From the NCBI RefSeq assembly GCF_000413315.1, contig NZ_KE340297.1:2240581-2304580 (forward strand): a DNA stretch of 64,000 bases, written 5' to 3'. The stretch comes from Propionibacterium sp. oral taxon 192 str. F0372 (lineage in GTDB: Bacteria; Actinomycetota; Actinomycetes; Propionibacteriales; Propionibacteriaceae). Below are positions 44,647 through 52,891 of the stretch, piece by piece. Below the pieces are notes generated by a model. The model saw nothing but the letters and a program-made list of their open reading frames with translations, was not told the origin of the DNA and ran no database searches. The translations under genes and the position numbers were made by a program. Each line of letters begins with the position of its first letter. Within the stretch, counting starts at the first letter, position 1.

Positions 44647-45795
44647 TCAGATCTGCTGGTTCACCAGTAGTGCCACGCATTCCACATGATGGGTCATCGG
44701 AAACAGGTCGAGGGCGCGCAGGTCGGCAAGTCGGTAGCCGTGATCGGCGAAGGTAGCCAAGTCCCTAGCAAGGGCTGCCGGGTCACAGGCGACATAAGCT
44801 ATCGCGCGGGCTCCCAGATGGGACAGGTGACGTACCACCTTGGCACCGGCACCGGAACGAGGTGGGTCCAGCACAATGAGATCAACATATCGGGGCAGGG
44901 TAGACAGCAGACGTTCGGTCGGTCCCACCCGGAATCTTGCCTGCGGCACGTTGTAGCGCGCCATGGCGATGGTTGCGCGACTAATCTCGACCCCAATCAC
45001 CTGGCATCCCTCGTCGACGAGACGACCAGCGAATAGACCGACCCCGCAGTACAGATCGAGGGCAAGCTCGCCCGGAGATGGTTCCAGCATATCGACGACG
45101 GCATCAGTGAGCGCTTGTGCAGCGCTCGGGTGAACTTGCCAGAATCCGTCGGCGCGTACCCGGTATCTCCTGCCCGATACCGTTTGGGTTACCTCTGGTG
45201 CTCCGCTGAGGCAGTAGCCGGAGCCATCGATGACGCTGATCCCGGAGTCTGCGACGATGACCTGGATCTCCCGGTTACGTTGAGCATGGTGAGCGGCGGC
45301 CCATCTGCCGTTGGGATGGGCAATCGCGCAGCCAACATCGCTCAGGTCAACCATCTGATCGGACCGCCAAGCACGCAGACCGAACCGGCCCTCATCGGTC
45401 AGATAGCGCATCCGGGTGCGCCACCCCAGACCGTCGGATTCTCCGGGAGCAGCCTCCACCTGTACATTGCGGTCGATACCTGCCAACCGGTGCAATTGCT
45501 CGGCGACGACTTGTGCCTTGAGGTCGCGTTGACGGTCGAGGGCGATGTGTTGGAAAGCGCATCCGCCGCACACTCCAGCCACCGGACACGGTGAGGCCAG
45601 TCTATCCGAGGATGCCTCAATGACCTCTGCCACCTCACCCCACCAGAAACGGGGTTTCGAGTCGTCGGTGATCCGCACTCGGACTATCTCCCCTGGTATT
45701 CCGTGGCGCACGAACACGACTCGCCCGTCAATGTGCGCGACACAGTGCCCGCCATGGGCGATCGGGCCCAGAACAAGAGGACCGATGTCGGTCAC
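44647..45795 (-). CDS. TRAM-domain RNA uridine-5-methyltransferase (TrmA/RlmCD family)
   Basis: A 382-residue enzyme. The N-terminal TRAM domain (about 1-60) has IAHGGHCVAHIDGRVVFVRHGIPGE. The iron-sulfur ligands are in CPVAGVCGGCAFQH (about 70-83). The SAM-binding motif is DLYCGVGLFAGRL, and the catalytic Cys is in YVACDPAALARDL near residue 340, followed by the DLFPMTHHVECVALL family ending. It should methylate a specific uridine in tRNA or 23S rRNA; which one is not readable. The DUF3710 stop lies 7 bases before its start, so it is probably in the dut-DUF3710 unit. Confidence 0.88.
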   Translation of the reverse strand: MTDIGPLVLGPIAHGGHCVAHIDGRVVFVRHGIPGEIVRVRITDDSKPRFWWGEVAEVIEASSDRLASPCPVAGVCGGCAFQHIALDRQRDLKAQVVAEQLHRLAGIDRNVQVEAAPGESDGLGWRTRMRYLTDEGRFGLRAWRSDQMVDLSDVGCAIAHPNGRWAAAHHAQRNREIQVIVADSGISVIDGSGYCLSGAPEVTQTVSGRRYRVRADGFWQVHPSAAQALTDAVVDMLEPSPGELALDLYCGVGLFAGRLVDEGCQVIGVEISRATIAMARYNVPQARFRVGPTERLLSTLPRYVDLIVLDPPRSGAGAKVVRHLSHLGARAIAYVACDPAALARDLATFADHGYRLADLRALDLFPMTHHVECVALLVNQQI

Positions 45796-45802
45796 CGGAA
45801 GG

Positions 45803-46534
45803 TCAGCCCTTGGCCGTGGTGGCTGCGGCCTCTAGGGCTGTGGGAAGAGTCATCGGGATCAGATCGCCGGGGACCTTGGGTGAGGAATCCCGGCGTACGA
45901 CAGTGTTGGCGAAGAATTCGTAAAGCATCTCGGTGGGCCCATCGATTCCTGAGACCTGCCCAGCTTCGCCCATGACGACCCCACGTAGCAACCAGCGTGG
46001 CCCCTGGGCGAACCAGGTGCGTGACACGTGGACCGCATCGTTTCCCTTGGAATCCTTCAGCGGAACTGCGCGTCGCACCTCGGTGCCGAAGGGGCCTTCC
46101 GCCAGGGCGACCCGACCCCCGTGGGACTGGGTAGTTGTCACCATTTCGTCACGTACATCGCCGACCATGGAGGTATGCGCTGGGGCTGCGAACAGGGCAA
46201 TTTCGATGGCAGAGTTCTCGTACATGACCAAGGCGGCCTGAACCTGCTGGGTCTTCTGGTCCACTTGGAGCTGTAACTGCATCCCATCAAAGGGGGTCAG
46301 AACCACGCAGCCGAAGTCAAGTCGCTCGATCTCATCGGCATCCAAGTCGACCTCCTCGATATCGAAGGGGCCCTCCGAGCGCCAGTCCCGGCTCACATCA
46401 AGGGCCGCCCACTTGTCGGTGGGTTCGTCGAGTTCTGCCTCACCGGCCTCTACCTCGTCCTCGTCCAGTTCGTCGAGCGTCTCGGGATCCGGTTCCACGA
46501 CGGATTCCTTAGCGCGCTTGCGACGGCCAAACAT
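45803..46534 (-). CDS. DUF3710 family protein
   Basis: A 243-residue actinobacterial protein. A basic start MFGRRKR and a very acidic stretch of about 40 residues precede the conserved domain (GPFDIEEVDLD, RLDFGCVVLTPFDGMQLQLQVD, GPRWLLRGVVMG). It has no membrane span. DUF3710 genes are regularly next to dut, as here. The function is unknown. ATG 46534 is used; AAGGGAAG lies about 10 bases upstream and a GTG directly precedes it. Confidence 0.85.
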   Translation of the reverse strand: MFGRRKRAKESVVEPDPETLDELDEDEVEAGEAELDEPTDKWAALDVSRDWRSEGPFDIEEVDLDADEIERLDFGCVVLTPFDGMQLQLQVDQKTQQVQAALVMYENSAIEIALFAAPAHTSMVGDVRDEMVTTTQSHGGRVALAEGPFGTEVRRAVPLKDSKGNDAVHVSRTWFAQGPRWLLRGVVMGEAGQVSGIDGPTEMLYEFFANTVVRRDSSPKVPGDLIPMTLPTALEAAATTAKG

Positions 46535-46595
46535 CACGTTGTCTTCCCTTCTTCGGTATCTACAGCCTATCCTCCAGCGTTCGCTGCCCCACAAC

Positions 46596-47051
46596 TCAGC
46601 ACCAACTGGCGACCCCACCGCTGGAACCGTAGCCACCGGTCCCGCGCTGGGTATCGTCGAGGACGTCAACCTCAATGAAGTTCACGGTCTCTACTCGCTG
46701 GATGACCAACTGGGCAATCCGGTCACCACGCCGCAGTTCAATGGCAGCTTTCGTGTCGGTGTTGATCAGGCAGACCTTTAGTTCACCACGGTAGCCAGCA
46801 TCGATGGTACCCGGGGTGTTGACAATGGTCAGACCGTTTCTGGCTGCGAGTCCCGATCGGGGAAGGACGAAACCCGCATAGCCGGTGGGCAGGGAAATGG
46901 CTATGCCGGTGGGTACCAACTGCCGCCGACCAGGAGCCAGGACGATATCAACGGTGGTGAATAGATCGACCCCGGCGTCCAGGGCATGGGCGTAACTGGG
47001 CAGTGGCAGGTCCTTGTCGAGCCGCAAGATCCGAACAGTGATGTCATTCAC
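46596..47051 (-). CDS. dut: deoxyuridine 5'-triphosphate nucleotidohydrolase
   Basis: A 151-residue trimeric dUTPase that removes dUTP and supplies dUMP. All five motifs are visible: [47 protein letters not shown] and the flexible C-terminal [13 protein letters not shown] 47051 lies 7 bases after TAGTCT. DUF3710 follows 61 bases downstream. Confidence 0.95.
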   Translation of the reverse strand: MNDITVRILRLDKDLPLPSYAHALDAGVDLFTTVDIVLAPGRRQLVPTGIAISLPTGYAGFVLPRSGLAARNGLTIVNTPGTIDAGYRGELKVCLINTDTKAAIELRRGDRIAQLVIQRVETVNFIEVDVLDDTQRGTGGYGSSGGVASWC

Positions 47052-47058
47052 CCGCCCA

Positions 47059-47064
47059 AGACTA
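47059..47064 (-). promoter_or_regulatory. leaderless -10 element, TAGTCT, for dut-DUF3710
   Basis: On the minus strand TAGTCT is followed by 7 bases and GTG 47051, the same hexamer as at the ABC operon and the YciO/Sua5 gene. Confidence 0.5.
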
Positions 47065-47203
47065 GGTCAGCCGGTCGTCCCATGATCCCTCACAGTGACA
47101 AGCCCTCTACGACCAGGGATGGCCCAGACCAACCGGCCACAATGATCTCGTGCCCGTGGATGATTCATATCGCCTCCCAGTCACCGCAGCTACCCAACTG
47201 ATC

Positions 47204-47209
47204 TAGGAT
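47204..47209 (+). promoter_or_regulatory. leaderless -10 element, TAGGAT, for the DUF4235 gene
   Basis: TAGGAT is followed by 6 bases and GTG 47216; no ribosome binding site. Confidence 0.45.
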
Positions 47210-47215
47210 GACATC

Positions 47216-47500
47216 GTGAGCAAAGACCAGATCCAAGCATCGTCGCTGGGAAACAAGATCGCGGCTGGCGTCCTGGGCGCGGTGACCACGATGATCGTCC
47301 AGAAACTCATCCACGCCTCGTGGAAGACCATCACTGGCACTGAGCCGCCAGACCCCGAGGACATGGAGGTATCGACCGCTTCCGTGGTGACCTGGACCGC
47401 TGCCTCTGCCCTCGGCGTTGCTGTTGCCCAAGTCATCATCCGTAGGTTCACTCTGGGAAAGTGCGCAGAACTCATCAAGAAACGAATCGACACTCTCTGA
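47216..47500 (+). CDS. DUF4235 family small membrane protein
   Basis: A 94-residue protein with two hydrophobic stretches (GNKIAAGVLGAVTTMIVQKLI and TWTAASALGVAVAQVIIRR) separated by a polar loop containing WKTITGTEPPDPEDME. This layout is that of the actinobacterial DUF4235 family, of unknown role. A strong hairpin terminator follows. Confidence 0.8.
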   Translation: MSKDQIQASSLGNKIAAGVLGAVTTMIVQKLIHASWKTITGTEPPDPEDMEVSTASVVTWTAASALGVAVAQVIIRRFTLGKCAELIKKRIDTL

Positions 47501-47516
47501 TTGCGACACACGCATG

Positions 47517-47558
47517 ACGAATGGGGGCTCCCACTGGTCGGTGAGAGCCCCTATTCGT
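47517..47558. terminator. bidirectional terminator between DUF4235 and DUF4193 genes
   Basis: ACGAATGGGGGCTC pairs with GAGCCCCTATTCGT, a 13-bp stem with one mismatch and a 14-base loop, followed on the plus strand by GTTTCTT. It lies between two convergent genes. Confidence 0.8.
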
Positions 47559-47576
47559 GTTTCTTGCGCGGAGGTT

Positions 47577-47873
47577 TCAGACGCAGTCGACGCAGTACCC
47601 GATCCCGTCACGGGTCTCCGCCAACTGGCTGGAGTGCTTGACCAAGAAGCACGACCCACAGGTGAACTCGTCTGACTGCTTGGGAAGGACCCGAACCGTC
47701 AACTCCTCGTGCGAGAGATCGGCCCCGGGAAGCTCGAATGCCTCCGCGGCCTCTACCTCGTCCTCGTCCACCTGGCCCGATGCCTTGTCATTGCGACGAT
47801 TCTTGAGCTCCTCGAGGGAATCCTCGCTGGCATCTTCCTCATTCTTGCGAGGGGCGTCGTAATCAGTAGCCAT
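47577..47873 (-). CDS. DUF4193 family zinc-ribbon-like protein
   Basis: A 98-residue acidic protein ending in a CxxC...CxxC pair (FTCGSCFLVKHSSQLA...YCVDCV). This is the DUF4193 pattern, near-universal in actinobacteria and possibly linked to transcription or stress because of the ribbon; the actual role is unknown. ATG 47873 has AAAGGGCG 3-4 bases upstream. It is divergent from sepH across a 251-base region with two hairpins. Confidence 0.88.
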   Translation of the reverse strand: MATDYDAPRKNEEDASEDSLEELKNRRNDKASGQVDEDEVEAAEAFELPGADLSHEELTVRVLPKQSDEFTCGSCFLVKHSSQLAETRDGIGYCVDCV

Positions 47874-47986
47874 TTCGCCCTTTCATCACGTCTCGATGAC
47901 TTGGCCGCACCAGATCCTGCCGTTCGATGCGACGAAGCTTGTTGTACCATACCGGCACAAGGCTCGCCGCCCCAGTCTGCACGATT

Positions 47987-48024
47987 CCCTCGGACTCGGT
48001 GAGTCCGAGGTCACATCTTTGTGA
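47987..48024. repeat. tandem perfect hairpins between DUF4193 and sepH
   Basis: CCTCGGACTC, a 3-base loop, then GAGTCCGAGG make a 10-bp perfect stem (47987-48009). It is followed without a gap by GTCACA-4-TGTGAC (48009-48024). Placed about 100 bases before sepH, they could be an operator pair, an RNA element in the sepH leader, or a terminator for an unseen transcript. Confidence 0.55.
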
Positions 48025-48124
48025 CACAGCGGTACGGTACGTGGCAGGACGCACGTCACGTGGCAGGACTCCGTGGGATTCGCCAAGGTTCGGTCGCAGC
48101 TCGTACAGTTCAGGAGATCGGTTG

Positions 48125-49228
48125 ATGGAAAGCGCACTCACTCCGCGCGACATTCAGGCCCGGATTCGCGGGGGCGAGTCCCTCGAATCGGTGGCTGCTG
48201 TCGCAGGTGTCCCTGTTGCCAGCATCGCCGACTATGCCACCCCTATCCTCCGCGAACTCGACTACTTGGTGCACCTTGCCCGTAAGTCCCAGGTGCGGCG
48301 GCGGGGTGAGGCCAGTGCCCAGAGACTCCTCGGCGACGTGGTGGACACCATGATGACCAAGCAGGAGATCGATCCCGAGACGGTGAACTGGACTGCACGC
48401 CGGGACGAAAACCGTCGCTGGACGGTACGGGTGACCTGGCAGCAGGATGACCAACCTCAAGAGGCAAATTTCAACTACGACCAGCGGGGACGCTTCGCCA
48501 CTGCGGCAGACGAGGGAGCTCGCGGTCTCATCGGTGATACCCCCAAGCCGAGTACCGTCACGGTAGTTAACCAGGACGAGGAACCCACTGTCGACCTCAA
48601 TGACGAGTTGGCGATCGTGCGGGCCGTCCAAGATGAGGTGCCGGTCACCGTGTTGCCAGACGTGCCTTCGTCGCGCATCGTCAAACTGCCCGAAACCTTC
48701 GAGCCCGCCGACTACGCCGAGGCGGAACTCGCCGAGGTAGACGGTATCTACGACATCGTTCCTAACCCTGACTCGGACATGGACGTGCTGTATGACATGC
48801 TCGCCGGGTTCAACGAGGACTCGGTGCGGATCTACTCCGGGCTCACCCAGCCCGTCGCCCCGCAGCTTCCTGCCGAGCCAGCGGTCGAGGAGATGACCGT
48901 CGAGGTAACCCGCACCGTGCATATCGAGGCCACCACCGAACCCGGAAAAAATCTCTCTCCCAGCATCCAACAGGAACCCGACGACGCATCCGGTCCGGCC
49001 TCGGAGGAAACACTCGAGCCCGCTCCCTCAGCGCCGGAACTGGCCAAGGCGGGGCAGGATCCCAAGGTTTCGGATTTGGTCGAGGAAACGACCACCGACC
49101 AAGATGCCTTGGCCACCGCCGAACCCAAGGTCGCTTCGAAATCTCGCAAGAGCAGCAGCAAAAAACGCAAGCGGGCTTCTGTTCCCAGCTGGGACGAGAT
49201 CATGTTCGGCGGGCCTTCGAGGTCCTGA
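48125..49228 (+). CDS. sepH: septation protein SepH (DUF3071), N-terminally short form
   Basis: A 367-residue protein that binds and bundles FtsZ in Streptomyces and mycobacteria. It starts directly with ESALTPRDIQARIRGGESLESVAAVAGVP, the helix-turn-helix-like FtsZ-binding part, and has NWTARRDENRRWTVRVTWQ..DDQPQEANFNYD. A long acidic, Pro-rich linker leads to the C-terminal motif KKRKRASVPSWDEIMFG. About 50 residues that precede the RPRDIQARI block in Streptomyces SepH are missing. AGGAG lies 8 bases before ATG 48125, so the short start looks real; the frame upstream does not resemble the missing part. Confidence 0.85.
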   Translation: MESALTPRDIQARIRGGESLESVAAVAGVPVASIADYATPILRELDYLVHLARKSQVRRRGEASAQRLLGDVVDTMMTKQEIDPETVNWTARRDENRRWTVRVTWQQDDQPQEANFNYDQRGRFATAADEGARGLIGDTPKPSTVTVVNQDEEPTVDLNDELAIVRAVQDEVPVTVLPDVPSSRIVKLPETFEPADYAEAELAEVDGIYDIVPNPDSDMDVLYDMLAGFNEDSVRIYSGLTQPVAPQLPAEPAVEEMTVEVTRTVHIEATTEPGKNLSPSIQQEPDDASGPASEETLEPAPSAPELAKAGQDPKVSDLVEETTTDQDALATAEPKVASKSRKSSSKKRKRASVPSWDEIMFGGPSRS

Positions 49229-49249
49229 ACCCAACCACATGACACCGAC

Positions 49250-49948
49250 ATGGATGATTTGGTCACTCTTCTCACCACCACGAATCTCTACCGTTTCGTC
49301 GACGTCGTGGGTGTTGTCGCCAATGGGCTGCTGGGCGGCATCGTTGCTCGGCAGATGCGTTTCGACATTATCGGGTTCATGGCGATCTCAATGATCTCTG
49401 GGTTGGGCGGCGGAGTGTTGCGTGACTTGATGCTCACCACCCGCCCCGTGATGCTCACCGATCCCGCCTATCTGGTGGGTGTTCTCATCTCGGCAGCCGT
49501 GGCCTTCCTCATCACCCTCCATGACAGGTGGCTGAGACGCCTGCTGATCCTCGCGGATTCCTTGGCGATGGGGTGCTGGGCAGCCACCGGAGCCGTCAAG
49601 GGGTTGGCCTTCGGATTGTCGCCTTTGCCTGCAATCCTCATGGGGGTGATCACCGCGGTGGGTGGAGGCATGATGCGTGATGTGCTCACCGGTCGGGTTC
49701 CGAGTATCTTCGGCGGCAACACTCTGTACGCCTTGCCTGCTTTCATCGGTGCCGTCGAGGCCTTGGTCTTCGTCCGGTTGGGTATGTCGGATCTGGGCAT
49801 GGGCTTGGCTATCCTCACCTGTTCGTGCTTGGGACTGGCCGCCAAGTGGTTCAAGTGGAGCCTGCCCGAGGCACGCGATTGGACTTTGCCCCGCAAGAAC
49901 CCCAAGGCGCCACGACGCCCACACAAGGGGCCTCGGGATCCTCAGTGA
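49250..49948 (+). CDS. TRIC-type cation channel family protein (UPF0126)
   Basis: A 232-residue membrane protein with seven hydrophobic segments arranged as two repeats, each holding a glycine-rich kink: ISGLGGGVLRDLML and TAVGGGMMRDVLTG. These are the pore motifs of prokaryotic TRIC channels, which pass K+ and similar cations. The basic C terminus is cytoplasmic. It is 21 bases after sepH, so possibly cotranscribed, and overlaps the convergent phosphodiesterase gene by 7 bases. Confidence 0.85.
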   Translation: MDDLVTLLTTTNLYRFVDVVGVVANGLLGGIVARQMRFDIIGFMAISMISGLGGGVLRDLMLTTRPVMLTDPAYLVGVLISAAVAFLITLHDRWLRRLLILADSLAMGCWAATGAVKGLAFGLSPLPAILMGVITAVGGGMMRDVLTGRVPSIFGGNTLYALPAFIGAVEALVFVRLGMSDLGMGLAILTCSCLGLAAKWFKWSLPEARDWTLPRKNPKAPRRPHKGPRDPQ

Positions 49949-51075
49949 TCACCCGCGTCAATGAGTAGGGGAACGCTCATCTCGACGCTGGTTAGTGAGG
50001 CATGCTGACCGACTAAGTTCAGTTCCTTGGGCTTGGACAGGGTCATCACTGCCCAATCCTCCTGCACCGCGACGAGGACATCGCCGATCCGGTCATGGGC
50101 AAGTTCGCCGACGTGACCGAACCAGCCCCGTTCGATGGCCTCTGCTCGGGTGCACACCACTGCCCGTTCCCCCATGACCTTCGCCCACCGCTGGGCAACA
50201 GCCCTGGGAGTTGTTGTGTAAAGCTGGCGCAGCCGCCCCTCTCCCCCGATCAGGTCAAGGTCACCGGCCAACTGTGGGTCATCCTCAATGACGATCTGGT
50301 GCTTCTTCGGTACGTCAACCATCCCGTGGTCGCCGGTGATCAGTAGCACCGTGCTGGGATCTAAGGATGCCCGCAGCTGCTCAATCCAGTTGTCGATCTG
50401 GTGGAGGACCGAGGCCCATTCGTGAGAGGCAACCCCACGCCCGTGCCCGACGTGGTCCAAACGACGTTCGTAGGTATAGACAAAAGATGATTCCTTGGCA
50501 CGGGAGGACTCCACCACTGCAGTGATCCGATCGGTGGAGTCCTCCTCATCGGTGAACCCCCGGAAGGTGGAGCAGCCACGCAGTCCCGCGCGGGTTAGTC
50601 CAGATCTCTCGAAGTCGGCGATTGACACCGTGCTCGTCATGATCCCGGCCGCAGTCATCCGCTCGAACCAGGTCTGGTGCGGCTGGAAGGTCAGCGGATC
50701 CAACCGCTCATCCCAAGCCAAGGCATTGATGATGGAACCCAGGGCGCGGAACGAGTACCCAACCATTCCGTGGATCCCGGGGACTAGCCCGGTGCCCAGG
50801 GTTGTCAGGGAAGTTGCGGTGGTCGAGGGCACAGCACTGGTCAGCGACCGGGCACCATTAAGGAGTCCGGCCAGGTAAGGGGCACACCTCCGATTGGTGC
50901 GCAACAGTTCATGACCCAGACCGTCGACCATGACTAGGACGTAGCGGCGCGCAATCGGCAAGTCAAGTGCATTGCCCTCGGGAGTGAAGGTTTGCGGGTC
51001 AATAGCCGAAGCGATCGATCCTAAGACCTCGGCCAAGGTGGAGTGTCCGTAGTCGGGCACCAAAATGTCGGTCAT
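49942..51075 (-). CDS. alkaline-phosphatase-superfamily phosphodiesterase/pyrophosphatase
   Basis: A 377-residue cytoplasmic enzyme of the nucleotide pyrophosphatase/phosphodiesterase branch. Metal-site and nucleophile motifs are VLVMVDGLGHELL (Asp), PSTTATSLTTLGTG (nucleophile Thr), and LLITGDHGMVD (Asp-His). No signal peptide is present. Its ATG shares one base with the stop of the DUF5998 gene, and this pair is conserved in actinobacteria. The natural substrate is not known; the neighbours do not narrow it. Confidence 0.85.
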   Translation of the reverse strand: MTDILVPDYGHSTLAEVLGSIASAIDPQTFTPEGNALDLPIARRYVLVMVDGLGHELLRTNRRCAPYLAGLLNGARSLTSAVPSTTATSLTTLGTGLVPGIHGMVGYSFRALGSIINALAWDERLDPLTFQPHQTWFERMTAAGIMTSTVSIADFERSGLTRAGLRGCSTFRGFTDEEDSTDRITAVVESSRAKESSFVYTYERRLDHVGHGRGVASHEWASVLHQIDNWIEQLRASLDPSTVLLITGDHGMVDVPKKHQIVIEDDPQLAGDLDLIGGEGRLRQLYTTTPRAVAQRWAKVMGERAVVCTRAEAIERGWFGHVGELAHDRIGDVLVAVQEDWAVMTLSKPKELNLVGQHASLTSVEMSVPLLIDAGDH

Positions 51076-51656
51076 CAGCGAACCCTTCGGGTGAGTTGGG
51101 TGGCGAAAGCAACCAACTGGGCCACCGAATCGTTACCGTCGCCGGTGGCGGAGATGCGGATCACCAGATCCTCGGCAACCCCGGCGCCGGCATATCCGTG
51201 GTCGGCGTCACAATTCGGATCCCCGCACGAAGCTGGTTCGAGATCAATCTTGTTCAGATTTCCCCAGACCACCGACAACCATGTCTCGGTGACCTCGCAT
51301 CCGCTGGTACCGAAGGCCTCCGGTGCGGAGACCGCCCGGGTCAGGGCGACGCTGCGGATCGAGTCCAGGGAGACGGTCTCCGAAGAAGAGATGGCAGCCG
51401 ATTTTCCCTGATCATCGGTGCGGTCATCGGTGTGCACGACAACAAGTCTGGTCGGGGTGAGCACCAACACCGATATGTGCCGACCCAAGGCGTCGTGGGC
51501 GAAAGTCGCCTCGTGATGGACGAGAAAACCCTCAACTGGCTCCCCGCCCAAGGCGAGGGCAGCCGAATCTGCGACCAGCCCCGGGTAGAAGCCGGCGTCG
51601 ATGATCGCCTTGTCCAAGGCTGCAGCGGAAGGTCCGGAGAACACGGGTGGATTCAC
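51075..51656 (-). CDS. DUF5998 family protein
   Basis: A 193-residue actinobacterial protein of unknown function, recurrently paired with the following phosphodiesterase gene. Features are the LALGGEPVEGFLVHHEATF opening, SISSVLVLTPTRLVVVHTDD-like HISVLVLTPTRLVVVHTDD (resembling a PH-like strand pattern), and a CGDPNCDADHGY Cys-rich loop. There is no signal or membrane segment. The GTG start lacks a strong ribosome binding site; CAAGAT 6 bases upstream may be a leaderless promoter variant. Confidence 0.75.
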   Translation of the reverse strand: MNPPVFSGPSAAALDKAIIDAGFYPGLVADSAALALGGEPVEGFLVHHEATFAHDALGRHISVLVLTPTRLVVVHTDDRTDDQGKSAAISSSETVSLDSIRSVALTRAVSAPEAFGTSGCEVTETWLSVVWGNLNKIDLEPASCGDPNCDADHGYAGAGVAEDLVIRISATGDGNDSVAQLVAFATQLTRRVR

Positions 51657-51721
51657 GGGCCAATCTTGCCACCTTCGTCGTCTTCATGCAGGCTGCGGGA
51701 GGGTGAGCCCCACTTCGCAGC

Positions 51722-51727
51722 TAGGCT
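51722..51727 (+). promoter_or_regulatory. leaderless -10 element, TAGGCT, for the App1-like gene
   Basis: TAGGCT is followed by 7 bases and ATG 51735, identical in sequence and spacing to the Hsp70-like gene promoter. Confidence 0.5.
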
Positions 51728-51734
51728 GACGACC

Positions 51735-52784
51735 ATGAAGTCACGCCAATTTCTCGGGGCCAGAATCGACGACCTGCTCACCGTCGCGCTGGCCAAGACC
51801 CTCGGTCGACGAGGCTGGCGACTCACGATCATTCCGTTTACCGGTTACGGAACCCCGGAACACGTCCGGGTCCTGGGGCGGTTGGTGCTGCAACCGGCGA
51901 AACCACGAACCTTCTTGGGCATGTATGCCGAGAACATGTTGAACCAGCGGGGATGGCGCAACTTTTTCTCCGTGGCAGTACCCCGCCACCAGGTGACAGT
52001 GAAGGTGAGTGACAAGGAGATAGACCTGCTCACCGACCGAGGCGGGTATTTCGACATCGCAGTACGCACTGAAGGTATGACCCCAGGCTGGGGATCGGTG
52101 GAGGTACGCAGCAAGGGCGCCGACACGGTCGCGGCACCGGTGCATGTCATCGCATCAGACGTACGTTTTGGGTTGATCTCCGACATTGATGACACGATCC
52201 TGTCGACCTTCCTTCCCCGATTGTTCCTGGCCGCCTGGAACTCCTTCGTACGCACCGAGGGCAACCGGCAGGCGGTGCCGGGGATGGCCAGGCTGTACCA
52301 GCAGTTGCTGGCCGAACATCCTGGGGCTCCGCTGGTCTACGTCTCCACCGGAGCCTGGAACACCTTACCTTTCCTACGCCGGTTCATGAAACGTCACGGC
52401 TTTCCACAAGGACCAATGCTGATGACCGATATCGGCCCCACCCAAAACTCGTGGATGCGCAGTGGTCGGGAGCACAAAAGACGTGCCCTGGCCGAGTTGG
52501 CGCGGGACTTTCCCGGAATCTCCTGGGTGCTGATCGGCGATGATGGCCAGCACGATCCAGTGATCTACCGTGAGTTCGCCGAGCTACGCCCCGGCAGGGT
52601 ACGGGCCATCGCGATCCGCGAGTTGTCCGCCTCCGAGCAGATATTGGCCCACGGTACGGTCACCGTGCTGCGGGATTCGGCAGACCTGAGCTGGTCACCA
52701 CCGGTGGTGCCGGAGGTAACTGGCGAGACCGGGGACGAGCTAGCTCCGAAACTGTGCTCGGTACTCAATGCGCAACCTGAGTAA
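51735..52784 (+). CDS. App1/DUF2183 family phosphatase (HAD-like)
   Basis: A 349-residue protein with a beta-rich N-terminal domain (about 1-140) and a HAD-type phosphatase domain. The latter carries the nucleophile motif SDIDDTIL (near residue 154), VYVSTGAWN, KRHGFPQGPMLMTDIGP and the closing IGDDGQHDP. The yeast member App1 is a phosphatidate phosphatase; bacterial members are presumed to act on phosphatidate or similar lipids. ATG 51735 is fixed by the promoter spacing and by the protein start. Confidence 0.85.
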   Translation: MKSRQFLGARIDDLLTVALAKTLGRRGWRLTIIPFTGYGTPEHVRVLGRLVLQPAKPRTFLGMYAENMLNQRGWRNFFSVAVPRHQVTVKVSDKEIDLLTDRGGYFDIAVRTEGMTPGWGSVEVRSKGADTVAAPVHVIASDVRFGLISDIDDTILSTFLPRLFLAAWNSFVRTEGNRQAVPGMARLYQQLLAEHPGAPLVYVSTGAWNTLPFLRRFMKRHGFPQGPMLMTDIGPTQNSWMRSGREHKRRALAELARDFPGISWVLIGDDGQHDPVIYREFAELRPGRVRAIAIRELSASEQILAHGTVTVLRDSADLSWSPPVVPEVTGETGDELAPKLCSVLNAQPE

Positions 52785-52891
52785 CCCATCTCGGACACGG
52801 TGTGCTCCCGTACCGAGGGTCGCACCACCACAAACCGTGATTCGCAGGGCACAATGCAATCCGTCGACCAACCACTAGGAGATCATGCGGC

